From: Dipteronia dyeriana
Lineage: Eukaryota; Streptophyta; Magnoliopsida; Sapindales; Sapindaceae
Direction of reading: 5' to 3'
NCBI GenBank assembly: GCA_032871835.1
Contig: CM065296.1
Location: 8,628,001-8,692,000 of the forward strand
Length of the DNA stretch: 64,000 nt
Both the position numbers and the translations under genes were made by a program. This document shows, piece after piece, positions 45,400 to 56,505 of this stretch (the first letter of the stretch is position 1; each line of letters opens with the position of its first letter). Under the pieces are notes generated by a model, which was not told the DNA's origin, ran no database searches, and saw only the letters and a list, made by a program, of their open reading frames with translations.

Positions 45400-46059
45400 T
45401 ATGGCGTGCAATTTCGGTTTGGTTTAGGTTGAAACTCAATTTCAAAACAAACCGATATATATCAGCTTGACTATATTTCAACTCAAACCAAACAAAAAAA
45501 AATCAGGTTGGTTTGAGTTGATTTGACGGTTTACGTTATAAAAAATGATTTAAATATAAAATTTTAAAGTAGGTGTTATTTAATTATTTTAAAAATAAAA
45601 AATATTATATAATTAACAAATTAACAATAAAAGGTACCATATAAGAAAAATAAAAAATATAATATAATAAAACTCATATTCTAAAATGTAATGGAATTGA
45701 TGAATAACTGTATTTTATTTATTAAAAAAATATAATATGTAAAAGAAAGAGAAGAAGTACAATACCAAATGGTTGATGATAATGAATTAGAAGAAAAAAA
45801 ACATATTTATATAAGAAACAAATAAGTATAAATAAAAGTTACAAAACCCCAGGAAATACTGATTGAATTTTATTAAATATATGGATTGGTTTGGGTTGTA
45901 TGAATTTTATTTTTAGCAACCCAAACCAAACCAACTTTGATCGGTTTGGTAAATGACAAACCGATTTATAAATTTTTATACGTGAAACCAAATCAATCCA
46001 TAAAATTTAGATTGAGTTAGGCGGGTTGATTTGGTTTGACGGTTTGTTGCACACCCCTA
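45400..46059. mobile_element. hAT-type MITE, 660 bp, 8-bp target duplication
   Basis: GTTAACAT (45392-45399) and ATTAACAT (46060-46067) flank tips TATGGCGTGCAA and, reverse-complemented, TAGGGGTGTGCAA. The ends are rich in CGGTTTGGTTT and its complement. No coding region. Confidence 0.82.
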
Positions 46060-46151
46060 ATTAACATTGTCCAAAAGCCACTTTATAGTTTGGCCCTTTC
46101 AATTCCAAATATAATCTTTGACAAAACGAACTTAAACCGTTAAAACGACAG

Positions 46152-46352
46152 ACCTTCATTTTTGGCCCTCTAAATTCAGTTGTAGGCCCTGTTGACCCCT
46201 AAATGGGCCAAATGGGCCAGCCCATCGACAATTACGAGTCCAAATCATATATTTTTATCGGCGGCAAACTGTTTCCTGTAATAAAATGCTTGTCTGAAGA
46301 TTTATTTTACACAGAGAGAGAGAGCACTTTGATAGAACTTCGACAAAGAAAC
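46152..46352 (+). promoter_or_regulatory. Promoter/leader region of the SWIM-protein gene with site II motifs
   Basis: Contains AATGGGCC, AATGGGCC again and GCCCATC: TGGGCY motifs of the type bound by TCP factors in plant housekeeping promoters. A GA-repeat leader follows, then GATAGAACTTCGACAAAGAAACTT before GTAATT, a plausible first donor. It is 200 bp upstream of the non-coding exon at 46560-46613. A diverged copy lies at 43690-43855. Confidence 0.5.
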
Positions 46353-46559
46353 TTGTAATTGTGAAATCACTGGTCATGAATTTCATTTCCTTGTAGCCGC
46401 ACGTTCCATTTATTTGCCTTCTCTATTTTTTTTTAAGTACTTTGTTGGTTTCTTACTTTCTTCTTCTTCTTCTTCCTTGTTGTTGATGTCGATTATCTTC
46501 TGTGAAATTTTAGGTTTTATATTCTAATATGTGTTTTGGTTGCTAATTTATTGTTGCAG

Positions 46560-46613
46560 GAAGATAAAGGTCCCAACTTTATAAAGGAAAGCATGAAAGA
46601 CCATGAACCCAAG
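46560..46613 (+). other. Probable 5' UTR exon of the SWIM-protein gene
   Basis: Preceded by TTATTGTTGCAG and followed by GTCATT. 54 bases, no continuous frame into the next exon's ATG is needed. Confidence 0.5.
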
Positions 46614-47132
46614 GTCATTTTTGTTGCATAAAGCAATATTTGTTTTTCTTTCATTAAATTTATTTTTTGTCTTAACACTAAGTACTTCATTTGGTAATAG
46701 TGATTTAGATGTTAAATCTTTAAATAGACTCTTTTTTTATTATTATATAATATATATTTGGGATGCACTTTTTGACAATGCAGCAGATAGTGTTTCCTAC
46801 CTGAATTAAGATTTTGAAGTAGAATTGACTAGAAGGTGTATGCTTATATGTAGCACATTGGGTTTCTGATCACCTCCTTAGGTTTCCATAATCCCAATTC
46901 GATAACGATTTTCAAACTAATGTTAGGACCTTTAGGTTCTCATCTATGGATTTTGTACATAAAATTTCTTCAGCCTTGAGGATGACTTATGCATTATGGA
47001 GGAAATAACGTTACACTAATAGCTAATGATGTATTCTTTTACTATGATTAGTGTCCCGTTTAGTTATGTTCTCTCCTCCTGTCTATACGATTTTACTATT
47101 TGTTTTTATTCATTTCATTTTTGAAATTGCAG

Positions 47133-50100
47133 ATGCCAAGAATGGAGGACATCCTTAACCTTCCGGTCCAAGATCCTCCTTGTGCAGAGTTTTCTGCTGC
47201 TCATATAAAGTGGGTAAAAGTAGAAGGTGGTTGCCAAGGTGGGGATGATATTGCTTTAATTCCTTTTGCCAGAGTGGTTGATTTCGTGAAAGGAGAATCA
47301 TCCAATGCAGAATGTCCTGCCAGTGTCCGCATTGAGTCAAGGAGGAAAAGATCTGAAGGGAGCATCAGTAAACTGAGGATCGATGGATATCTGGAATATA
47401 CACTGTATGTTTTCTATTTGGTACTCAAGTGACCCTTTTAATGTGTTTTTGTTTTCCTTTTGTTTAATTATCTTTCATTGAAGACAAGTGCATAGCCAAT
47501 ACTACTTGGCTTTTGGTTGATTTCAGATATGTCTTTCAGCAGCTGTGTGAAAAGTCATAAAAAATAAATAAATAAATAAATAAATAATTGACACAGAATA
47601 TATGCAAAATGTGTGTTCTTTTTTTCTAAAGCATAGCACTCACACAATTAAACCTAAATGCAACATTTGGAATGTATATAACTTTATATTATAACCCCTA
47701 AATTTGTATCTTGGTATTTTACCAAGTAAAAGCATCTGAGTGACATACAGGTACCACTGTGATTTGGCAGATACTGGTGTTCTTATGGTCCTGAAGACTA
47801 CCGGGATAGTGAGTCTGTTAATGGGGACGGCTCCAACATTAAGCCTGCAAGTGGGAAGGGGAGTAGGCCAGGGAGACGACATAAGATGAGAGGTTGCCTT
47901 TGTCATTTTACGGTAAAGCGTTTGTACACCCGCCCCCTCCATGCTCTAATTATATATAACCAAAGAAAGCATGTTGACAAAACAGGGGTCCCATGTCATG
48001 GGATACTTGATACGGATGCTTTAGGGACAAGAGCTATGTATGCTCCCCGAATCTCAGAGGATTTACGCCAGAAAGTGATGTCTATGCTTTATGTTGGAAT
48101 ATCTTTGGACAATATAATTCATCATCATATGGAGTTGGTGTAGGGGCATGGTGGCCCCTACAACCGTGATGATTTTCTCACTCGAAATGATGTCTGGAAC
48201 ATGGAAAGAGTTGTTCGTAATTGTTCACATGAATTACATGCAGACGATGAATGTAGTGTAAGAATGTGGGTGCAGCAGCATCAGAAGCTTGTTTTTTTCT
48301 TCCAATATTACTCTGTTTCAGAACCATTTATTTTGGGGATTCAGACAGATTGGCAGTTACAACAGATGCTCCATTATGGACATAATGGTTTGGTAGCCTT
48401 CCATTCAACTTTTGACTTGAAGAAACTTAAGGTAATGTGCTCTCTTTTCTATGTTCTCCTGTCATAGAAGTTATGGTTCTGCAATGATCAACAGTGACAG
48501 TCATAACTTAGTAATAAAGGCAATTGGTATTGGGGGATTTCACATGCATGAAAAAAATTTGAGAACATCAATTAGAGGTGATGAATGTCAGTCAGAACCC
48601 AAAGGAAAGTAATACTTTGCAGTTTGCATAGCATTGCAGGATATTCCTGAAGGATGAAAAGGAATACAAAAGGAAGTGGATATGAATTTGGAAACTGCTT
48701 AAACTGTTTATGATAAAATCAGCTTACACCAATGTAGCAAAGTTGTATATACCTCCTTACAGTCAAAGCTTGGAATAATCTCATCTCAAACTCATTGTGT
48801 CTTGGTTACATTTAGGTTCCCAATATTGTATCCTAGTTTGAAATTTGATCATCCGATTTGACCAGACATGACAATCATATTATGGCCTGAATTTGAGGAA
48901 AACTGGGGGTTTACTATGTTATACTATATATACAGTTAGCCTGTTTTTGCCTTGCTTAAAGTAATTGATGATGATTGAATACCTTAGTGAAACTCCTTTC
49001 TTCCTTTGGCAGCATCCCCTGTCTACTTTGCTTGTTTTCGACTCATCCCAAAATGCAATTCCAGTTACCTGGATCATTACTTCCTCGCTTGTTGGTCAAG
49101 ATATTCATAAATGGATTGTCCTCCTTTTTGAAAGAATCCGAACTAAGGACCCCAGCTGGAGACCTAATGCTTTCTTAGTGGATGACCCATCTTTTGATGT
49201 TTCTTCGATAAGGTAAATTTCTTAATGTGGCCTTTCTAGTTTACCCCTTGTTTTTTTTAAAAGGGCAATATAACACAACTATCATGCTTGCAGAGAAAAT
49301 TTTCAATGTCGGGTTCTGTTATGCATCTGGCATGTTCGCCGTGCTTGGATGAGAAGCCTTTTGAAGAATTGCTACAACGTTGATGTACAAAGAGAGATGT
49401 TTAAGCACTTGGGCTGGGCTTTGTATTCCTCAAGAAGTGTTCCAAATGCTCTGGACACAGTAGAAGAGTTCATGCAAGTATTTGTTGATCAATGTGCCTT
49501 TGTGGATTACTTCAAGAGGCGATGGTTACCATATATAGGTGTATCTTCATTTATGCTTGATTTTTATTGATTGAATGAAGACTGGCAGAGGGAGGAAGAG
49601 ATAGGAGAAGACCCTCTCCAGAATTGACACTCAAGATTGTAGACTATATCAGCTAAGTCTGGTTTAGATTTATATTATATCCTTATGTGTTTGATGTCAT
49701 TGGTAGTCAATGTCTTTCATATCAATAGGAAGTGGTTATTAACTTCATTTAGGGTGACCACCGATAGGAGGGTTGTGGCAGTTTCACAGCCCGCATAAGT
49801 CATGTAATCTAAACTTAGAAAAATTTTGATTATCAGATATTAGCTAATCTAATAATACGGTAAACAATCTGGTGGTTTTTTAAACCACAATAGATATAAA
49901 GGAAGGCCATGCCCCTCAGGAGACATTTTGATCTGTTACATTATACATTAAACATTGATCCGAACGTATATCTTATCTTGCAGAATTGTGGGTTAATGGC
50001 ATGCGTTCTCTCCCGATGGCCGGTTCAGAACCCCTTGCTGCAATTGAGTCCTACCACCTATGGTTGAAAACCAAGCTCTTCAATGCGCAAAATGTTAATT

Positions 50101-50654
50101 TTTGGTCAAGAGTTGATTGGTTAGTTCATACCTTGACGACAGAATTTCACTTCCTATATAGTTTAGAGACTGGGTATTTTGCAAATCTGAGAGATGACTC
50201 TTTCTCAACTAATGCCTGGTATCAGGCTCTGCACATCCCAGATATCAATGTAATATTGGATGAGAAAGATCTACAGCTTGCAAAAGTCATCTCCCAAGCA
50301 GACAGAACCCTGGCATATACAATTTGGAACCCTGTTTCAGAATTTTCCCTCTGTGATTGTCCTTGGTCAAGGCTTGGAAATCTCTCTAAGCATGTGATCA
50401 AGTTGGCAATCTTATGTAAGAATCGGCAGTTTGCAAGGCCATTATTGGCAGCTCAGGATTATAGGCAGTCACTGCTTACCCTTCTGCAGAACCCCCCAGA
50501 TGATCCTGTAGTTCTTGAGCATGCCACTTTACATGCAACACGCTTACAACAGGATATCAAGGACTTGGAAGCATTGTCTAATAATGGGCTGCTCCAGCCG
50601 TTACCTCCTGACGTAAACTCTCAAATGGCAGTGCTGTTCCAACGTCTTCATTGA
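47133..50654 (+). CDS. MULE-transposase-like SWIM zinc-finger protein, five coding exons, one in-frame TAG
   Basis: Exons 47133-47404, 47771-48431, 49013-49212, 49294-49538 and 49984-50654 join in phase with GT-AG borders into 683 codons including the stop. The ATG follows an AAATTGCAG acceptor. The product starts MPRMEDILNLPVQDPP and resembles the plant SWIM zinc-finger family that includes Arabidopsis At1g60560 and At4g13970 (as I recall them), thought to derive from a MULE transposase. The N-terminal CHFxVKRLY segment and central DDE-like core (LGIQTDWQLQQ, LLVFDSSQNAIPVTWII) are clear. SWIM residues are C583, C585, Ser594 (TCT 50385-50387, normally Cys) and H596. Codon 215 is TAG (48141-48143), truncating the protein to 214 residues. 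The core has HSTF (His 302) where transposases have DSTF. The rest is intact, so this may be a young nonsense allele, an assembly error or a new pseudogene. Confidence 0.88.
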
Positions 50655-52226
50655 ATGGGTCATTGAAAATGTGAATTACACCATATTCCTTTTGGCCAAT
50701 GCCTTTTCTGCCTATAGGACCGAGGTTCTCAATGTGGCTGTGAGAGTTATGTTCTCTCATCAGCCAAAGGTCTAGCTAATGACTGAAATTCGGATCATTA
50801 TACTTGGGAAACCCAAAGTGGTTTTGCCATTTTTATAGTTACTGCTCTGTCATTTCCACCTAAGATAAACTCCCAAATGGCAGACAATCTCTCTCTTTGG
50901 CCTGCATCGTCATTAATTGGCACGATCTCCCTGATCCTGTTACTCTCGTAAGGCATAGATCGCTTGGTCCATGATAGCAGCTCCTGATGAACTGCCTGAA
51001 TGTAAAGGTGCCTGAAAAACGTAATGGCTGCTGCTCTATGATTGCTTATAGAAGAATGTGTGATCCGTTTCCCCTGCAGATCACAGCCTTATCACTCGGT
51101 CCCCCATGAAGGGAGATTGCATGTTTCTGTATGGGAAGGAAGATTTTCTGCTTATAAGCCTGGCCCTCAGTGGGGCTGCGAATTTATATTTTTTTATCTG
51201 CGACAATCTAACTTGAGAATGAGTTAGAATTTGCATCTACACGCTCAAGAATTTGAAAATACTTTTGCATCCTTGGAATTTCGACTATTCATTTATAGAG
51301 AGGTACATTACTTTAACGAGTACTTACTCTGGACACATACATATGCATTTTTATACTCAACATATACACATTCATACATAGCAGAAAAAAGTTTTTATTT
51401 GAATTCATCTATGCTGTTGAGCCCTTGATTGCTATTTACTCGTGTTCTTACTAGCACTCATTAAAAAGTGGCTAAGTTCTTTTTCTGGTTTTATCTGCAG
51501 TGAATGGAAACTGGGATTTATGATTCTCATCTTTTGATAATATACTGCAACAACTCTAATGAGGTAACAACAAAACAAAATTCAACCCCTTGGTTTGGAT
51601 GTAGAATCTTTAGATTGATTGTAAGCATATAAAAATTTTGCAGGGAGCATATTATTTATAAGGAGGATTTGAAGCATGATTGGCCGAGTGGACAACCTTG
51701 CAGAAGTAAGCCAAGTATTTATATCAGCTCTTAGACGATCCTTTGTTCTCTTCTATCAGGAGCTGGCTTATTATGGTTGAAAAAAAATCAATGTAAATAA
51801 ACTAATATGTGATTGTAAAGTAATTTATCAGTCTTTTAATGTATATACGAGTATTATGGGAAAGAGGGAAGATCTGTGTGGGCTGGTTACTGGTGCCCCT
51901 TTTCGGTTTATCACACATTGTAAATAACCCAGAACCAAAATGAAACAAATGTAAAACAATTTTATATATGAAACATGTGTTTATTGTTCCAAGTAGAACA
52001 TCTTCTGATACAGTAAATACAAATACAATTATAGACCTAGCAAATTATTGTCGGGACTGTTTTGCCGATAATCGATTTGTTACAGTGGAATCAAGAAATG
52101 ATTGCTGAGATACAAGTATGGTAACATTACAATGCTCTACAGAGTTGTACATGTAGTGGAGAGATGACCCACATGATCCTCTCAAAGAATCTGTGTGCTC
52201 CTTGAGCTTTTTCAAGCTTTGCTTTC
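50655..52226. other. Convergent intergenic region / 3' UTRs
   Basis: Lies between the 3' ends of the SWIM-protein gene and APC10. No open frame with recognisable content. A TATCTGCAG acceptor-like site near 51500 suggests a spliced 3' UTR is possible, but I cannot define it. Confidence 0.5.
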
Positions 52227-55200
52227 TCATCTCACGGTCGAGTAGGTAATGAATTCACTTGATGTAAACTGAAACGGTTGATGGGGTATAGGGTTCCTGC
52301 AACGGAATATCAGAAGAAGCGTAAACATATCAGTGATTACAGATTTATAGGGCAAAGAGAAAAGAAAAGAGAAAGGAAGGAGACACACGGCCGAGGCCCG
52401 TAGATTTTGATCTGGCGCACATGAGTATCCCTCCCATTTAGGTGGTTTGACAACACAGCGATTTGCAACATAAAAGTATTCACAAATGTTTCCCTGCCAT
52501 TTGAGAGGTGAAAACTGGCTTAAAACGTAAAATCCAATGCTGAATCAAAGAATGAAACATATAAAATCATACAAGACACTGAAACAAGTAAAATTGCAAG
52601 CACAAATCATAAGTCAGATAGCAACTTGTTAGAAGATTTGTTACAGCCCCTTGAATATTTTCTTCCCAAATTTATGGACACAAAAAGAAGATGGAGCTGC
52701 ATTGAAATCTAGAATCTTAAACTTAGGCTATGTTTGTGATTGTTTTGTTTCTGATATCAGCTGTTTTTAGTTTAACTTAAGTATAATCAACTTCTCATAT
52801 AAGTTGTCAGGTGCTTGGTAAGTTGAGTCTAAGAATAATCAACTTAAGAAAAAAAACAATAAAAAAGTGTTTGGCAAACTTTAATTGATTATGGAAAATG
52901 GTTAAAATAGACATAATTGTTAAAATGTAATATATTATTCAACTACTTTTTTACTTCTTTTTTTGTTTAAATTGAAAATACAAATATAAAGCATAGAAAT
53001 ATAATATATTATTCAATCAGTTTTTTATTACTTATTTATTTTTATTTTTTAAAATTGAAAATATAAATATAAAGCATAGAAATATAGAATATATATATAT
53101 ATATAATTTAAAAAATATATTATACTAAGTCAACTCGTTTATCTAATATTAAGTTTCCGAGTCAACTCGCTCTTCCCAATTCAAAGTTGTTGAGTCAACT
53201 CGACTGAGTCAACTCAATAACTCAAATCTTCATTAACAAATCTCTACAACTCAAGCTCCAAATCCACCACCGTCTCCCGCTCGTCGCCGACATCGAGATA
53301 TCATCATCCTTCATCCCTCATCCCCGAGAGCATCGCCATTATTCATCCCTCTTCGTCAACATCGTCTCCATCGCCGAACCGAAAGTATCGAGAAATTTCG
53401 TCCCAGAGTCATCGCGAAAATGGAGGCGGCTTCCTCCTCCATCACCAAACCGGCATCTCTGGTGCGACGGAATCGCATCGGAACTGCAATGGAATCACGT
53501 CGGAAACATGAAGAAACCGACATCGTCAACAAGATTCACAACTTCAATCTTGTTTGCCTCCTCCGGCATCGTCTCCATTGCCAAATTGTAAGTATCGAGA
53601 GATTTTGCGAGATTTTGCGAGATTTTATCCTAGAGTCATCACGAAAATGGAGGCTTCCTCCTCCTCCATCACCAAACCGACATCTCTGGTGCGACACATC
53701 GCCGACAAGATTCACAATTTCAATCGTGTTTGCCTCATCCACTGCCGGAGGGGGATCGGCTTCCTTCAAAGACTTCGATGTCGCCGGCTGTCCTCCGGTC
53801 TCCGTCATTGGTGGTGGCCACCACCAGCGAGCAGTGGCCATTGATTCTTAACAACAAAAATCATTTTTTAATTTGTTAATTTCTCAGTTTTTTAAAATGT
53901 TATTAATTAAAAAATTATCACTATTAAATAGAGGGTATTATTGTCTTTATATTAAAATAGTAGGGATATTATAAACATTTTAATGATAAGAAACCAACTT
54001 CCCCAATAATCAGCTTTGAAAAGCAACCCCCAACTAACTTCTCAAAAGCTACTTATCGGAGAAACAAATTGTAAAATTAGTTATTTTTGAGAAGCTTACC
54101 AAACATCTATTTGCTCAAAACTTGAAAAATAATCACTTATTTCTCGAGTAGAAGCAATCTCAAACATAGCTTTAATTTAGAATGACAACTATACAGTAAA
54201 TGTTTCAAGTGCACGTTTCTTTCATGCGATATTCAGCTTTGTAACATTACCGGACGAGAATACGTGCTGAATCCCACATCAAATGATTTTGCAATGACTA
54301 TCAAATGTAATATTTGAGGTAGTACCAATTACCTTGGATCGTTTCCGGATAGGGATAGAGATACCCACCCAGTAGGTTTGACAAGCTCCATGGTTTTTAC
54401 CTCCTGAAACCAATTGCAAAGTGAGAATCTTTGTTAAAGATATTTTGACAGAAAATCAAAAGGAAATGCTAAATACAGTTGCTTCTTACTTCATAGTAAG
54501 ATTTAACATTTTATTTAATAAACTGAAACTTTATCAGCCTTATTCAATCAAATGAATACAATTTTGTAATGAAATGGACAAAAGGTGCCCTACTAGGCTG
54601 AGTAGTACTAATGCAAAAACATATATATATATATACTTTGATTCATTACATTACACATCAATGCAAGTGATTTACATTTACTACTGGTACTAAAAACTTC
54701 AAAAATCGAAGAAAAAAATGATACCTTGAGGTTGTGGAAACCATCACCAGCTCGAATTGAAATCTTACTAGGCGTATAGCTTTCATCGAGCTTAAAATCC
54801 ACATAAAGTACTACTAACTACAAAATCAGACCATTCCCAGAATTCATCATCAGCTCTAAAATCAAATAAAAAGATTTAAAATTTAAATAAATAAACGAAA
54901 AATACCCGATACATACTTGCAACTTGACTTTCTTCTGGAACTGAATATTAATCAAATGTGGTTGCACACCGTCTGATCTAAAACCCAGTTCAATCATAAT
55001 AACAATAATAAATCAATCAATATCTTTTTAAACAGACAAAATAATAATAATTAGATATAGAATGAGAAGCTATACTGCCAATAGGTGTCGGTATTATCGT
55101 CACGAAGAGCAGAGACACCATTGCCTGGCTTGCAAGAGCTGACACTCCAAGCAGCTTTTTTGCCCATTTCTCTGAGGTCGTCATCTACTATCAAGTGTTG

Positions 55201-55254
55201 TTTTCCTCCTTTGATCTTCCATTCTTCTTCTGATTCTGATGACTCTGTTGTCAT
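52227..55254 (-). CDS. APC10: Anaphase-promoting complex subunit 10 (APC10/DOC1), six exons
   Basis: Exons in coding order: 55254-55076, 54977-54917, 54817-54725, 54403-54333, 52493-52389 and 52296-52227. All borders are GT-AG and phases agree, giving 192 residues, the length of Arabidopsis APC10. The start [13 protein letters not shown], the core [39 protein letters not shown] and LVKPTGWV mark the DOC (galactose-binding-like) domain that fills the protein. The C-terminus [10 protein letters not shown] and the terminal hydrophobic residues are present. APC10 helps the APC/C ubiquitin ligase bind D-box substrates processively in the cell cycle. No stop or frameshift, so it is probably functional. 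Intron 4 is about 1.84 kb because of a transposon. The ATG is supported by conservation of the N-terminus. Confidence 0.97.
52726..54171. mobile_element. Harbinger-type non-autonomous element in APC10 intron 4, 1446 bp
   Basis: The left tip GGCTATGTTTGTGATTG and right tip, reverse-complemented AGCTATGTTTGAGATTG, are flanked by TTA (52723-52725 and 54172-54174). Subterminal inverted similarity includes AAGTTGATT/CAGCTTTG-type sequences. The interior contains a GC-rich block (53220-53850) with an open frame 53420-53851 that has no known domain and an internal duplication; it looks like captured gene sequence. Confidence 0.8.
53335..53745 (+). repeat. ~210-bp imperfect tandem duplication inside the intronic element
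   Basis: CATCGTCTCCATC, CCGAACCG/GCCAAATTG, AAGTATCGAGA, GAGTCATC(G/A)CGAAAATGGA, GGCTTCCTCCTCCATCACCA and CATCTCTGGTGCGAC appear twice in the same order, at about 53365-53475 and 53565-53690. Confidence 0.85.
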
Positions 55255-55329
55255 GCCCTTTTGCTTCTTTTCTAGGTTACTAATGAATCTGATCAGAAAA
55301 TCCCAGTTTGAATTTCAACAAGCACATAG

Positions 55330-55338
55330 AAACCCTAA
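55330..55338 (-). promoter_or_regulatory. Telo-box-like motif upstream of APC10
   Basis: AAACCCTAA about 76 bp upstream of the APC10 ATG, in the promoter or 5' UTR. Telo-boxes are frequent near the starts of plant genes expressed in dividing cells, but a single 9-mer is weak evidence. Confidence 0.35.
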
Positions 55339-55445
55339 CTTGAAATTTTTGTTCAGAAAAAAAAAACATCTCAAGCTGGACTCATCGAGCGAAGAAATTT
55401 ACGCCCAAACCCATCTGGACAAGAATACATTAGAGGTTTGACCCG

Positions 55446-55692
55446 GCAAGACTCTGTCAACATGACAGGATCAGTTTGCTGATGTGGTGAAACACGTGAG
55501 CATGACTCGGTAACGTAAGCATGCACATCGACAAAAATTGCTGACGTGCCCAGTAATGTTGGCAAGATTCTGATGACGTGTTAACAATATCTATTAACGT
55601 GATATGATTAGTTGGCTGATATGACGAAACACTTGAGAATGGCCGGATAATAAAGGTCATCACATCAGCTAGTATTGCTGACATGTCCAGTT
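55446..55692 (+). repeat. Diverged tandem duplication upstream of APC10, unit ~115-130 bp
   Basis: GGCAAGA(C/T)TCTG starts at 55446 and 55561. Both copies continue with GCTGAT(G/A)TG(G/A)(T/C)GAAACAC, GAG, and ATTGCTGACRTG(C/T)CCAGT. Confidence 0.75.
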
Positions 55693-55733
55693 AAATTGAC
55701 TTTTATAAATAACGTCAATGGAAGTAGAGATAT

Positions 55734-55819
55734 TTGGGTGCATTCGATGCACCATGCATCTTCCACCCTGATGTGCCACATCAATATGGAAGATGCAGTG
55801 TGCATAAGGATGCACCCAA
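55734..55819. mobile_element. 86-bp foldback MITE
   Basis: TTGGGTGCATTCGATGCACC...GCATCTTCC at the left pairs with the reverse complement of the right end (TTGGGTGCATCCTTATGCAC...GCATCTTCC). A class cannot be set. Confidence 0.75.
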
Positions 55820-56505
55820 GTTTTAGGCCAATAGAGGAGTTTTATTCGGTTGGTTCTTCGTAAATTTTCTCTATTCTTAGAAGCGATGATGATCTTGACT
55901 TTCAACTTCTTCAACACGTGTGCTTCTTTCTGGGTCTCGAGAAGCTAAAAGAGCAGTAGATGATACTGTTTGGTTGCTGTGAAAGTTCTCGAGAAAACGT
56001 TTTGGGCATTTTGTGAAAGAAATTTCATGTATGTTGGTGAGGCATTTTTCATATTACATGTTATATATATATATGTTCAGGGCTCTGTCTTCAATTGGTT
56101 TTATGTATATGATCACAGTAAACAAGTAAGATAAAATTCAAAGAACAATCAAGACATTATCTCATGGAAAGTCTGTAAAAATTGAAGTAAAAAAGATTCA
56201 TCCGCAGAAATGCCACCATTAATCATCACAAAATCAACAATATTAGCTAACAGATCTCTCAGTCTCTGTAATTACATTTCCTGCTACCTATAACAATTTT
56301 GCTATATTAATTTCCCACTCTAATCTTCATCGTTTCTCAGTTTGATTTTCACCGAATGCGAAATGGTTGGACAATTACAACCAACACAACTAACTGATCA
56401 CATTCTCTGAGGTTGATTGCAATGATGAGAAGTTGTTTCATGGCTTTTAAGCTCTGTTAAAGGGGATGTGGAAGGAGAGGATCTCGCAAGAGGATCAACA
56501 AATAA

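Noticed and set aside
46603..46809. 68-codon frame after the 46560 exon as a first coding exon
   Set aside because: It runs past a good donor site (GTCATT at 46614) into T-rich intron sequence. The conserved protein start is the ATG at 47133.
53420..53851. 143-codon frame in APC10 intron 4 as a nested host gene
   Set aside because: It lies inside a TTA-flanked inverted-repeat element, contains an internal duplication that changes frame, and shows no domain.
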